A DNA stretch of 9,608 nt. Source: Bacillota bacterium. GTDB lineage: Bacteria > Bacillota > Clostridia > TANB77 > CAG-465. A program made the translations under genes and the position numbers. The stretch's first letter is position 1. Every line of letters starts with the position of its first letter. The stretch spans positions 1 to 9,608 of the forward strand of contig JAEWRE010000015.1 of assembly GCA_023460235.1 (NCBI GenBank), given 5' to 3'. A model generated the notes under the pieces. It had not been told where the DNA came from. It searched no databases and saw nothing but the letters and a program-made list of their open reading frames with translations. Shown in pieces: positions 1-6,198 of the stretch.

Positions 1-1261
1 GTGGATTAGTGGTTGACCAACCGTTATTAGGATAGTTAGCACCTCCACGAGACTTCCACCACGCGCAGTTAGCAGTTCCTGTAGAGTGCTGACCTTGTAA
101 TAGAGTGATTGTATCCATAGCTTGATGCATGAAGTAAGAAGCAACAAAGTAGTCAGAACCAAGATTACGAGCTCTGGTCATCATATCAGGAGGAATGATA
201 TTAACCATACCACGAGATGAACCATCGCCGTATGGATAGATAACACCTCCTACAGTTTTAGCATAAGGCTCATACTTCTGCATAAAGAAACCTTGCTGAT
301 TTACGCTATCAGAGCCATCATAGAACGCTCTAGGAGAGAAGTAACCATCTGAATTAGCTTCTGCTTCTGAGTTGTATGCATCGTGACTCTTAACGCTTAA
401 TACGTTAGCGCCATAGACGTCGTAATCAGGGTCGGTCTGGTCGCCGTAGCGTACATAGTAATGAGGAATATATACAAACACACCGCCATTATTAGACATG
501 AAGTTACCGTAGTTATCTGAGGTCTTGTCGTATGTGCCGTTCATAGGAGTCATGCCGATAGTAGCTAATTCATCTTCGGTTGCATCGGGGAATGATACAC
601 CAAACCCCTGCCTACCTACAATGCCAATATCGTTTGCCTTCTTGCCTCCTGCACTGACATACGCAGCAACTGCATGAGGTGTTACTGCCATAGTTCTGTT
701 GGTAGTGTTCTGCTCTATATCATCGCAAAGCTGAACAATACCTTTTATTTCTGTAGTTGCGTTAGGAACAATAATATCTATATTACCGTTGGTATCGGCT
801 TCAACGTTATTGATTGTACGTACAACATTTTTATTTTGAACTGTTAGATTACCAGTAAGGTTACCACCAGCAAGAGGCAGATAATCTGCTAATTCGTTAT
901 TAAGTGCAACTCTTAACCAATAGTCCATATCTTCTGGATTATGAGTATTTAATGCACTATTGTCTTGAATACAAAGATAAATTTTATCGTTATATTTAAC
1001 AATTGCTCCCTTCTCATAATCAGCTGTATCTGAATACTCAAAAACACCACCATTCTGATAATAATAAATGTTATCAGCTAATAATTTAAAAAGACTGTTA
1101 AAGTCTATTCTTCTAGGTGCAACACCACCAGCAGACAATGGCACTTGTGTAATTTGAGGGAATATTTTTGAGAAACTTGCGTATCTTAAGTCGTCATCTG
1201 GCAAATCTTGAACATCTGCCCCACTGCCTAATGGTGCACTCCATTTTGTAGGTTGTGTCAT
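1..1261 (-). CDS. Tail fibre / receptor-binding protein, C-terminus beyond window
   Basis: I translated this by hand. It starts at ATG 1261-1259, preceded by AGAGG with an 8-nt spacer, and stays open for 420 codons to the window edge without a stop. Residues 1-75 look like a myophage fibre N-terminus (SAGGVAPRRIDFNSLFKLL at 43-61, then a YYYQNGG stretch), which would attach to the baseplate. Residues 78-120 resemble a small CBM5/12-like carbohydrate-binding module (YEKGAIVKYNDKIYLC, ending in DYWLRV). Residues 126-142 hold a fibre repeat motif (YLPLAGGNLTGNLTV). Residues 146-165 match the common 'VNNV-PDxNGNIDI' linker type. Residues 173-202 match the 'GIVQL...AVTPHAVAAYV' fibre repeat. From about residue 215 the protein resembles phage domains of the FGE-sulfatase/C-type-lectin fold (VFVYIPHYYVRYG; GYFSPRAFYDG; GFFMQKYEPYAK; FVASYFMHQAMDTI; CAWWKSRGGANYP). 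It is last in the visible operon, as expected for a host-range fibre. Module assignments are by remembered patterns; fibre identity is firm, the lectin-fold call moderate. Confidence 0.85.
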   Translation of the reverse strand, partial: MTQPTKWSAPLGSGADVQDLPDDDLRYASFSKIFPQITQVPLSAGGVAPRRIDFNSLFKLLADNIYYYQNGGVFEYSDTADYEKGAIVKYNDKIYLCIQDNSALNTHNPEDMDYWLRVALNNELADYLPLAGGNLTGNLTVQNKNVVRTINNVEADTNGNIDIIVPNATTEIKGIVQLCDDIEQNTTNRTMAVTPHAVAAYVSAGGKKANDIGIVGRQGFGVSFPDATEDELATIGMTPMNGTYDKTSDNYGNFMSNNGGVFVYIPHYYVRYGDQTDPDYDVYGANVLSVKSHDAYNSEAEANSDGYFSPRAFYDGSDSVNQQGFFMQKYEPYAKTVGGVIYPYGDGSSRGMVNIIPPDMMTRARNLGSDYFVASYFMHQAMDTITLLQGQHSTGTANCAWWKSRGGANYPNNGWSTTNP

Positions 1262-1334
1262 CTTTTTTACCTCTTAAAAAACTATATATATCAAATATAT
1301 AACAATAAATTTTAATTTAAAAACAAAATTTTAC

Positions 1335-1997
1335 TTAAATTGCTCCGTGCGGAACGTCATAGACGAAAGTGCCTTGATCAAAAGGGTTTAATTCTGAACC
1401 GTCAAAACCAAAAGTAGGTGTAATAACTTGATATATATCAAGATTTACGCCAGCTGGCAACCAATTCAAAGATAAAAGCGCATTTTTTGCTACATCTGGA
1501 ATCATATCTTGAATTACAAGCCTTAATTCCATTGTATCAGTATGAATAATTTCAATTTTTTTATCTTTAAAAAGTCTTGAAATTATTTGGTTTAAAAAAT
1601 AAAGGGAACTGTCTGAAATATTGATTAAAGCCTTGATAAGAATATAAAATCTGTATCCTTCATCGGATAACTGCACTCTACCATTTACAGATTGATAAAA
1701 AGGAACATTATTAAAAGTTTCAAGTCTTGAATTGTAGCTACCTTCTAATTCTTTGAAACCAAAATATTTTGTTTCTTCCTCAACTGAAATAAATTGACGT
1801 GGAAAGCCTACAATACGCCCCCAAACATCTAAGCCGTAACCCTCAGCAGTATCAAGATTAACAACTTTGTTATAAATGAGATTTATATCACTTTCTGGAT
1901 TTATTTTATTCCAAAAATTATAAACAATATTTTTTATGTTAGTTGAATTTGCATACTGAGATTGAATAACTTTATCAATGTAGAATTTTTTAGCCAT
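1335..1997 (-). CDS. DUF2612 family baseplate protein
   Basis: This 220-residue protein has the hallmarks of DUF2612, a myophage family encoded directly after the gpJ-like wedge gene. The family signature DTAEGYGLDVWGRIVGFPR is at residues 49-67. LPAGVNLDIYQV follows at 180-191, and the C-terminal stretch FGFDGSELNPFDQGTF at 196-211 is also typical. By position it probably caps the wedge and connects baseplate to fibre, as gpI-like proteins do in P2-type tails; that role is inferred from gene order. The ATG is preceded by GAGGAA with an 8-nt spacer, and this ribosome site lies in the last codons of the upstream J-like gene, whose stop is only 5 nt away. That makes translational coupling likely. 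Length is usual for the family. No signal peptide or enzymatic motif is visible. Confidence 0.85.
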   Translation of the reverse strand: MAKKFYIDKVIQSQYANSTNIKNIVYNFWNKINPESDINLIYNKVVNLDTAEGYGLDVWGRIVGFPRQFISVEEETKYFGFKELEGSYNSRLETFNNVPFYQSVNGRVQLSDEGYRFYILIKALINISDSSLYFLNQIISRLFKDKKIEIIHTDTMELRLVIQDMIPDVAKNALLSLNWLPAGVNLDIYQVITPTFGFDGSELNPFDQGTFVYDVPHGAI

Positions 1998-2002
1998 TGT
2001 TA

Positions 2003-3229
2003 TTATTCCTCATCGTCAATAACATTGATTGTAATATTATCCGCTATTAGAACAGGCTCTTTATCAAGTTGAATATGAACAAAATCGCTAAAATCAACGT
2101 TATCTAATGACACTTGAACACTTAACAGACTATTTATATTTGCATTTAAAATGCTAGGTAAGAAACGGCTTGAATAAACATCATCATGCATAATTATTCT
2201 TGATAATGTTTCTCCTGCAATTTCAACTTCACGATCTAAACCATAAAAATTATTGATAACGGCATTTTTGATTAAATCTTCATAATCATTTGGCAAATCT
2301 TTATTGAAGAGGTTTACTTTTATATATACATTTTGTTGAATAGGTCGCATAAAAGTTACAAGCTCAACAGCTTTTGTATTTTCGTCTGCAACGTCTATGG
2401 TTGTATTGCCGTTGTAATCACAACCAGCAGATAATGATTTATAGATAGCTTCTGCTATATCTTGATTGCTTCCACCTAATACAGCAACATAGATTGAGTG
2501 TGGTTTAAGATCATAGTCATCAATGGTTTTAACAATATTTGTTTTATTATCAACAACATAACAGCCTACAACATTATCTAGCTGTAACACTCTAGCATAA
2601 ACGCTTGATGTTGTCCCACGAGAGTTTAACGCTACACTATCATAGCGACGTTTTTCAAATGCTTGTTGACTTTCTTCAAGAGTGCCTACAGTGGCAGCTT
2701 GAGAATTATTGACAGTATCCCAGCCAGCAACGGTTGTAATAATTTTTGTTAATGTGTTAGGTGAAGCAATTACAGCTCCTTCTGTTTCACACTCAAATAA
2801 TGCAATAACAGAACCATTATTTTGAATCGTAGCATCTTCTAACAAATTCCAATAGGTGTTATCTGCTACACTTTGAATTTTAGAGCCTTTTTCAATCACA
2901 GTGCCATTTAATCCAGTTAATACACAATAACATCTTGAATTTACGGCTTTTTTACGCTTAATAAAATAAATTTCTGCTAGTGCATCTTGCCAAATGCCCC
3001 TCGCAGTTTTTGGATTGAACATATTTGCTAAAAAAGCAAGCTCTGCATCTTTCTGTGTGATTGCCAAAGTTTCAGCATCAATAATCTGACCTTGTGGAGT
3101 TTCTGGAGCTGTGTTAATATCTGGAGTATCATCAGATTTAAAAGCATTAACCCAACTTTGTGCGACTTCTTCTCTGACTTCTTGAGGCTCTTGAACGCTA
3201 AAACCCGTTTTTTCATTAAAAATTAACAT
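2003..3229 (-). CDS. Baseplate J-like wedge protein (gpJ/gp47 family)
   Basis: At 408 residues this matches the Baseplate_J family (P2 gpJ, Mu gp47, T4 gp6-like core). The diagnostic N-terminal segment is present: TPQGQIIDAETLAI at about residues 44-57, then ANMFNPKTARGIWQDALAE near 68-86 and IYFIKRKKA, matching the family pattern 'P-GQ...A...NP..A-G..LD-la'. The middle (about 95-220) is beta-rich and carries the AGWDTVNN / TVGTLEESQQAFEKRR / SRGTTSSVYARVLQL region typical of these proteins. The C-terminal third contains YIKVNLFNKDLP and ends in an acidic tail. J-like subunits form the wedge ring that links the central hub to fibres and starts sheath contraction. The start overlaps the gp25-like gene by 14 nt and its ribosome site GGAG is inside that gene, which implies coupling. 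Confidence 0.9.
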   Translation of the reverse strand: MLIFNEKTGFSVQEPQEVREEVAQSWVNAFKSDDTPDINTAPETPQGQIIDAETLAITQKDAELAFLANMFNPKTARGIWQDALAEIYFIKRKKAVNSRCYCVLTGLNGTVIEKGSKIQSVADNTYWNLLEDATIQNNGSVIALFECETEGAVIASPNTLTKIITTVAGWDTVNNSQAATVGTLEESQQAFEKRRYDSVALNSRGTTSSVYARVLQLDNVVGCYVVDNKTNIVKTIDDYDLKPHSIYVAVLGGSNQDIAEAIYKSLSAGCDYNGNTTIDVADENTKAVELVTFMRPIQQNVYIKVNLFNKDLPNDYEDLIKNAVINNFYGLDREVEIAGETLSRIIMHDDVYSSRFLPSILNANINSLLSVQVSLDNVDFSDFVHIQLDKEPVLIADNITINVIDDEE

Positions 3230-3578
3230 TTATCTTTTCTCCATTCTGCAAGGTCAACATCGCAACGCCTATAAGGTTTCTATCTTCAATCTTTAGTAAT
3301 TTTATTTCACAATCTTGAACACCGTCAATCTTTTTTGCCGTTGATTTTAAACGACTTTTTAAGATATTGTATTTTGCATCAGTTCTTAATTCAATTAAAA
3401 AATGTGGTATACCTTCATCTGTGAAATAATAGGCATCGTTTGTAAATAAACGGAAGGCATTTGCAACGTTTTGAGCGATTGCATAATTTTTTGAGTTTTT
3501 ATCCGTAACAGATAAATCGCCTTTGGTATCAACGAATAAATCCCAGTCATCATTAAGTTGTAATGTCTTTTGTGTCAT
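3216..3578 (-). CDS. gp25/GPW-like baseplate wedge protein
   Basis: This is a 120-residue protein immediately upstream of the J-like gene, the usual place of the T4 gp25 / P2 gpW family of small wedge proteins. The N-terminal DDWDLFVDTKGDLSV segment resembles the 'W-l-ld-G-i' start of this group in KPP10/Pam3-type phages. NVANAFRLFTNDAYYFTDEGIP (about residues 38-59) followed by a long amphipathic alpha/beta stretch is consistent with the family's role in anchoring the first sheath ring to the baseplate. The start ATG overlaps the stop of the spike gene by one base (TAATG), with GGGAG 10 nt upstream. Its own end overlaps the next gene by 14 nt. I see no lysozyme or other catalytic motif. Family-level identity is fairly secure from sequence plus order; its exact structural position is inferred. 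Confidence 0.75.
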   Translation of the reverse strand: MTQKTLQLNDDWDLFVDTKGDLSVTDKNSKNYAIAQNVANAFRLFTNDAYYFTDEGIPHFLIELRTDAKYNILKSRLKSTAKKIDGVQDCEIKLLKIEDRNLIGVAMLTLQNGEKINVNF

Positions 3579-4318
3579 TAGTTTGGTGCTCCCGTGTTGC
3601 TAGGTCCGTTTTGTACATTGCCGTGCGTATGAGAGTTAAAGCTCTTACCATTTGAAATTACATCAGTAGCAGAACTAATTATGCCACTTGTAGTTAATGA
3701 GCCGTTAATGGTTACATTGCCATTAAGCGTGATATTAGGTGCATTAATTGTTACGCTTTGAGCTTCAATAATAACGCTATTAGCCTTTACGCTATGTTTT
3801 TGATTTGTTTCACAATTATATCCGTTCGGTGCAATAACTGTTATTGTTTCATCTTGTTGAATATGAATATATACTTTTGGTGTTTGTGTATGAATAGTGC
3901 CAACCATAACGGCATCAGAGCCGTTAAACTGTCTAAAACTAGCTGGCACTTGTGGGGAGCTTGTATCTTTGTTTATGTTACTAATATCACGTTTTGCACA
4001 AGAAAAAATACCTATATCATTCGGTACAGGATCAAGAATAACTGCACCTATGCCAGCTTGTAAGCGATAATGAGGTAAGTTTGAAATTTCTATATTTTTC
4101 AAGGCATTACCCTCAGCGTTAATCTGCTGAATTAGATTGATTGCTGTAACAGTCTTTGAGCCATTAACACCATTAGAGGTGCAATTTGTAACCTTGCCCA
4201 CGAAAGTTGTATTTAAGTCTTGAATATGCTTATTTATTTGTGCTTCCGTACTGTTATATGGTGTTGTTCCTGCATAGGCTGATGCCATGCCACGCTTGTT
4301 ATTTTTGTCAATTGCCAT
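3578..4318 (-). CDS. Baseplate spike, gpV/Gp138-like, with HxH tip motif
   Basis: This 246-residue protein is the central membrane-puncturing spike. Residues about 25-160 form an N-terminal beta domain of the Gp138/OB-fold type: a FVGKVTNCTSNG strand, then ISNLPHYRLQAGIGAVILDPVPNDIGIFSCAKRD in two successive stretches near 78-111. Residues about 170-225 are an N/T/I-rich repeat (VIIEAQSVTINAPNITLNGNV), typical of a trimeric triple-stranded beta-helix needle. The end, SHTHGNVQNGPSNTGAPN, contains H230-x-H232; in P2 gpV and related spikes an HxH at the tip coordinates an iron ion, and iron binding here is inferred from that. No lysozyme domain is fused to it. The ATG follows AAAGGT and is 15 nt from the end of the hub gene. 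It is expected to sit below the hub on the tail axis. Confidence 0.88.
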   Translation of the reverse strand: MAIDKNNKRGMASAYAGTTPYNSTEAQINKHIQDLNTTFVGKVTNCTSNGVNGSKTVTAINLIQQINAEGNALKNIEISNLPHYRLQAGIGAVILDPVPNDIGIFSCAKRDISNINKDTSSPQVPASFRQFNGSDAVMVGTIHTQTPKVYIHIQQDETITVIAPNGYNCETNQKHSVKANSVIIEAQSVTINAPNITLNGNVTINGSLTTSGIISSATDVISNGKSFNSHTHGNVQNGPSNTGAPN

Positions 4319-4333
4319 AATATACCTTTGATT

Positions 4334-5266
4334 TTAAACGAATTTTCCTACAGCTCCCGACATATGAGGATAAAAAGCTGTTATAGAGCTTTCCCACTTA
4401 CCTGATGAAGGTAAATTAGCATCAAGGGAATGAGATAATTTAATTATACGCCAAGTGCCTGATGTTCTAGGAATTTCACTTTCGATGTTAATCAGTCCAG
4501 CGAAGCGAAAATCTTTATTATATATAGCCTTTAGTTCAATGCCGTTTTGTGTCATTACTGGATAACCTAGCAAGCCACTATCTTTAGATAAAATCGGAAC
4601 ATTTCCTTTTCTTTCAGACTTTAATAAAATTATCTGTTCATCATCAATAACAACTTCTGCTCCAACTTGTGAAGCACATTGCCTAATCTGCTCAATAGGT
4701 GAACCAGTAAACAAAGCGTTTTTAACAGAGCTTGTAACTCCTTCATTTTTGAAGGTAAAGCCAATTTTTTTTGCTTGTCGTGAAATAAAATCACTTGCAG
4801 GCATTGAACCTTTAATAAAGTTTTCATCTTGAGAAGTTACCGAGCCAAAGAAACCTTGACGGCTTTCAATTTTCATCTTTATGTCGGGAGCAGAATTGAA
4901 ATCACAACTAGCACCAGTAATTGCACCAGAGTAAATCTGATTTAGTCCGTTTTTGTCATCGCCAGCAAAAATGGTTATATAATTTTTAAAGGTGAACAAA
5001 GGAGTCATATTCAGAGTTGTAAGCTGTTGCATAACATCTAATGGCAAACCGTAGATTTCAGCTGATGCCTTGCCAAAGTCGGGAGGTCCTAGCTTTTCAA
5101 CTTTTACAGACATAGCTAAATCGTTAATAATGTATGTATTACCCTCTTGATTTTTGAATTTGCCTTTTGATAAGGTAATTCTTATCTGTAATTTTTTTTC
5201 TGTGAAAGTCGTATTATTTAAGTTTTCGCTTTTACGACTTTTATCTTTTATTTCAGTTGTTGCCAA
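4334..5266 (-). CDS. Baseplate hub protein (gp27/gpD-like), TTG start
   Basis: A 310-residue protein placed between the small plug-like gene and the spike gene, which is the position of the central hub in compact myophage tails. The N-terminal part (about 25-110) has QIRITLSKGKF, then NDLAMSVKVEKLGPPDFGKASAEIYGL across about residues 48-74, a pattern seen in KPP10/Pam3-type hub proteins. Other typical hub features are QIYSGAITGASCDFN (about 110-124), a PASDFISRQAKKIGFTF helix near 155-171 and SPIEQIRQCASQVGAEVVI near 189-207. The C-terminus (TSGTWRIIKLSHSLDANLPSSG) resembles the end of phage late-control/gpD proteins. The start codon is TTG at 5266-5264; it is supported by GAGGA with an 8-nt spacer inside the upstream gene and by a 14-nt overlap. 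No LysM or peptidoglycan hydrolase motif is visible. Confidence 0.8.
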   Translation of the reverse strand: MATTEIKDKSRKSENLNNTTFTEKKLQIRITLSKGKFKNQEGNTYIINDLAMSVKVEKLGPPDFGKASAEIYGLPLDVMQQLTTLNMTPLFTFKNYITIFAGDDKNGLNQIYSGAITGASCDFNSAPDIKMKIESRQGFFGSVTSQDENFIKGSMPASDFISRQAKKIGFTFKNEGVTSSVKNALFTGSPIEQIRQCASQVGAEVVIDDEQIILLKSERKGNVPILSKDSGLLGYPVMTQNGIELKAIYNKDFRFAGLINIESEIPRTSGTWRIIKLSHSLDANLPSSGKWESSITAFYPHMSGAVGKFV

Positions 5267-5582
5267 TTTTTAAATCCTCTTCTTCAGTTAAAAAATACAG
5301 TTTAAATCTTGTATCTAACTGTAGATAATTAGGGTTCTTTTGTTCATCGGCTTTTGAGTATGTATCTATAAAAACAAAATTACCTTTAAAATCAAAAGGC
5401 TTATTATGTAAAATTCTGATGCCGATATTCACTAAGGTATTTTCTATAATTTGTTTATCATCTGCATACAAAGAAAAATATAAATTATCGTTAAGGCTTT
5501 GTATCTGTATCGTACATTCCTGCTCATCAAGAATAATATTAAATTCTTGATTTTTTTCATTGTTTAAAGGGATTTCTAACAT
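5253..5582 (-). CDS. Small baseplate protein, Pam3 gp18 'plug'-like
   Basis: This 109-residue protein has the profile of the short beta-rich baseplate proteins encoded just before the hub in KPP10/Pam3-type myophages (the family typified by the Pam3 plug protein gp18). The start EIPLNNEKNQEFNIIL, the strand LYFSLYADDKQII near residues 34-46, the central FKGNFVFIDTY segment near 65-75 and the closing LDTRFKLYFLTEEED near 88-102 fit that group ('...GdLvFvDt...l-sRw-L-YLtee-l'). It would fill the lumen of the central baseplate. The ATG is preceded by AGGA with an unusually long spacer of about 12 nt, so initiation may be weaker than for its neighbours. Its end overlaps the TTG start of the hub gene by 14 nt, so hub translation probably depends on it. 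Confidence 0.7.
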   Translation of the reverse strand: MLEIPLNNEKNQEFNIILDEQECTIQIQSLNDNLYFSLYADDKQIIENTLVNIGIRILHNKPFDFKGNFVFIDTYSKADEQKNPNYLQLDTRFKLYFLTEEEDLKIGNN

Positions 5583-5600
5583 AACAATTTTTTTTCCTAA

Positions 5601-6185
5601 TTAAGAAATATAGCTTAAAATGCCTTTTAAACCTGATGTTTCTTTTGCTTTTGGTTGCTGTAATCCTCTTGAGCTCTTGCCTTGAAGTCTTGCATTTCCA
5701 TATTTACTTTGAACCTGCCTAATTTCTAAGAAATTACACTCTGCAAGAATAATATTCACGCCCTTATCAGTTGAACGGTCAAAATTAACCTTAACAATCT
5801 TCATATTATTATATTCTTTCTCGGGTGTGATAACAGTCACTAATTTTGTACTGTCAACTAATTCAAGTAGAGTATTAACATATTCACTTAATTCATCACT
5901 TGAGCCACTTTTAACAAGCGTAACAGTCATATTTAAAGGTGTTTTCACAATGTTATAATCAACAAATGAGCCTCTTTCAACTGGCATTTGTGTTACTTTA
6001 CTTTCTGAATTTACAGAGCTTTTTATAAAGCTATCAAAAGTTAAAACTCTTTCTCCATTCTCATCAATAATATTCCAATTGTTAAAATCTTCACTAACGG
6101 CATTTATACCTTGCAAATTTCCAGTAAGATAATTATTTATGATCCTTGAACCGAAATTGATAGCATTGTTTTTAATAAAATTCAT
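5601..6185 (-). CDS. Dit-like baseplate/distal tail protein
   Basis: This 194-residue protein follows the tape measure gene, which is the standard position of the Dit-like protein that joins tail tube to hub. Residues 47-80 contain the characteristic segment VLTFDSFIKSSVNSESKV followed by MPVERGSFVDYN, close to the pattern 'fdsf--s-v--eskv-dhPvE-gsfv-yN' of Dit-like N-terminal domains in Gram-negative myophages. KTPLNMTVTLVKSG (81-94), an ELVDSTKLVTVITPEKEY stretch (108-125) and LAECNFLEIRQVQ (147-159) complete the domain. The basic, Q/K/S-rich tail after residue 160 looks flexible. No LysM domain is present. The ribosome site GAGG lies 8 nt before the ATG and overlaps the end of the tape measure gene; the gap is 13 nt. 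It probably forms the ring around the lower end of the tube. Confidence 0.82.
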   Translation of the reverse strand: MNFIKNNAINFGSRIINNYLTGNLQGINAVSEDFNNWNIIDENGERVLTFDSFIKSSVNSESKVTQMPVERGSFVDYNIVKTPLNMTVTLVKSGSSDELSEYVNTLLELVDSTKLVTVITPEKEYNNMKIVKVNFDRSTDKGVNIILAECNFLEIRQVQSKYGNARLQGKSSRGLQQPKAKETSGLKGILSYIS

Positions 6186-6198
6186 TTTCTAAACCTCA

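Noticed and set aside
1262..1334. 73-nt AT-rich gap before the fibre gene considered as a dedicated promoter
   Set aside because: TATATA-like hexamers are present, but no convincing -35 at 16-18 nt spacing was found; the nearest TTGTTT is 19 nt away and such matches are expected by chance in this composition. The AAATTTT/AAAATTT inverted repeat there is A/T only, too weak for a terminator.
3028..3216. Minus-strand 62-codon frame inside the J-like gene
   Set aside because: It is an alternate-frame shadow, very K/L-rich, while the J-like frame across the same bases carries the diagnostic family motif.
3758..4063. Plus-strand 101-codon open frame
   Set aside because: It lies wholly antisense to the spike gene, has a Cys/Ile/Asn-rich composition with no recognisable motif, and is the complement of the low-complexity beta-helix coding region.
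4630..4827. Minus-strand 65-codon frame inside the hub gene
   Set aside because: It is an alternate-frame shadow, L/K-rich, with no ribosome site; the hub frame is well supported there.
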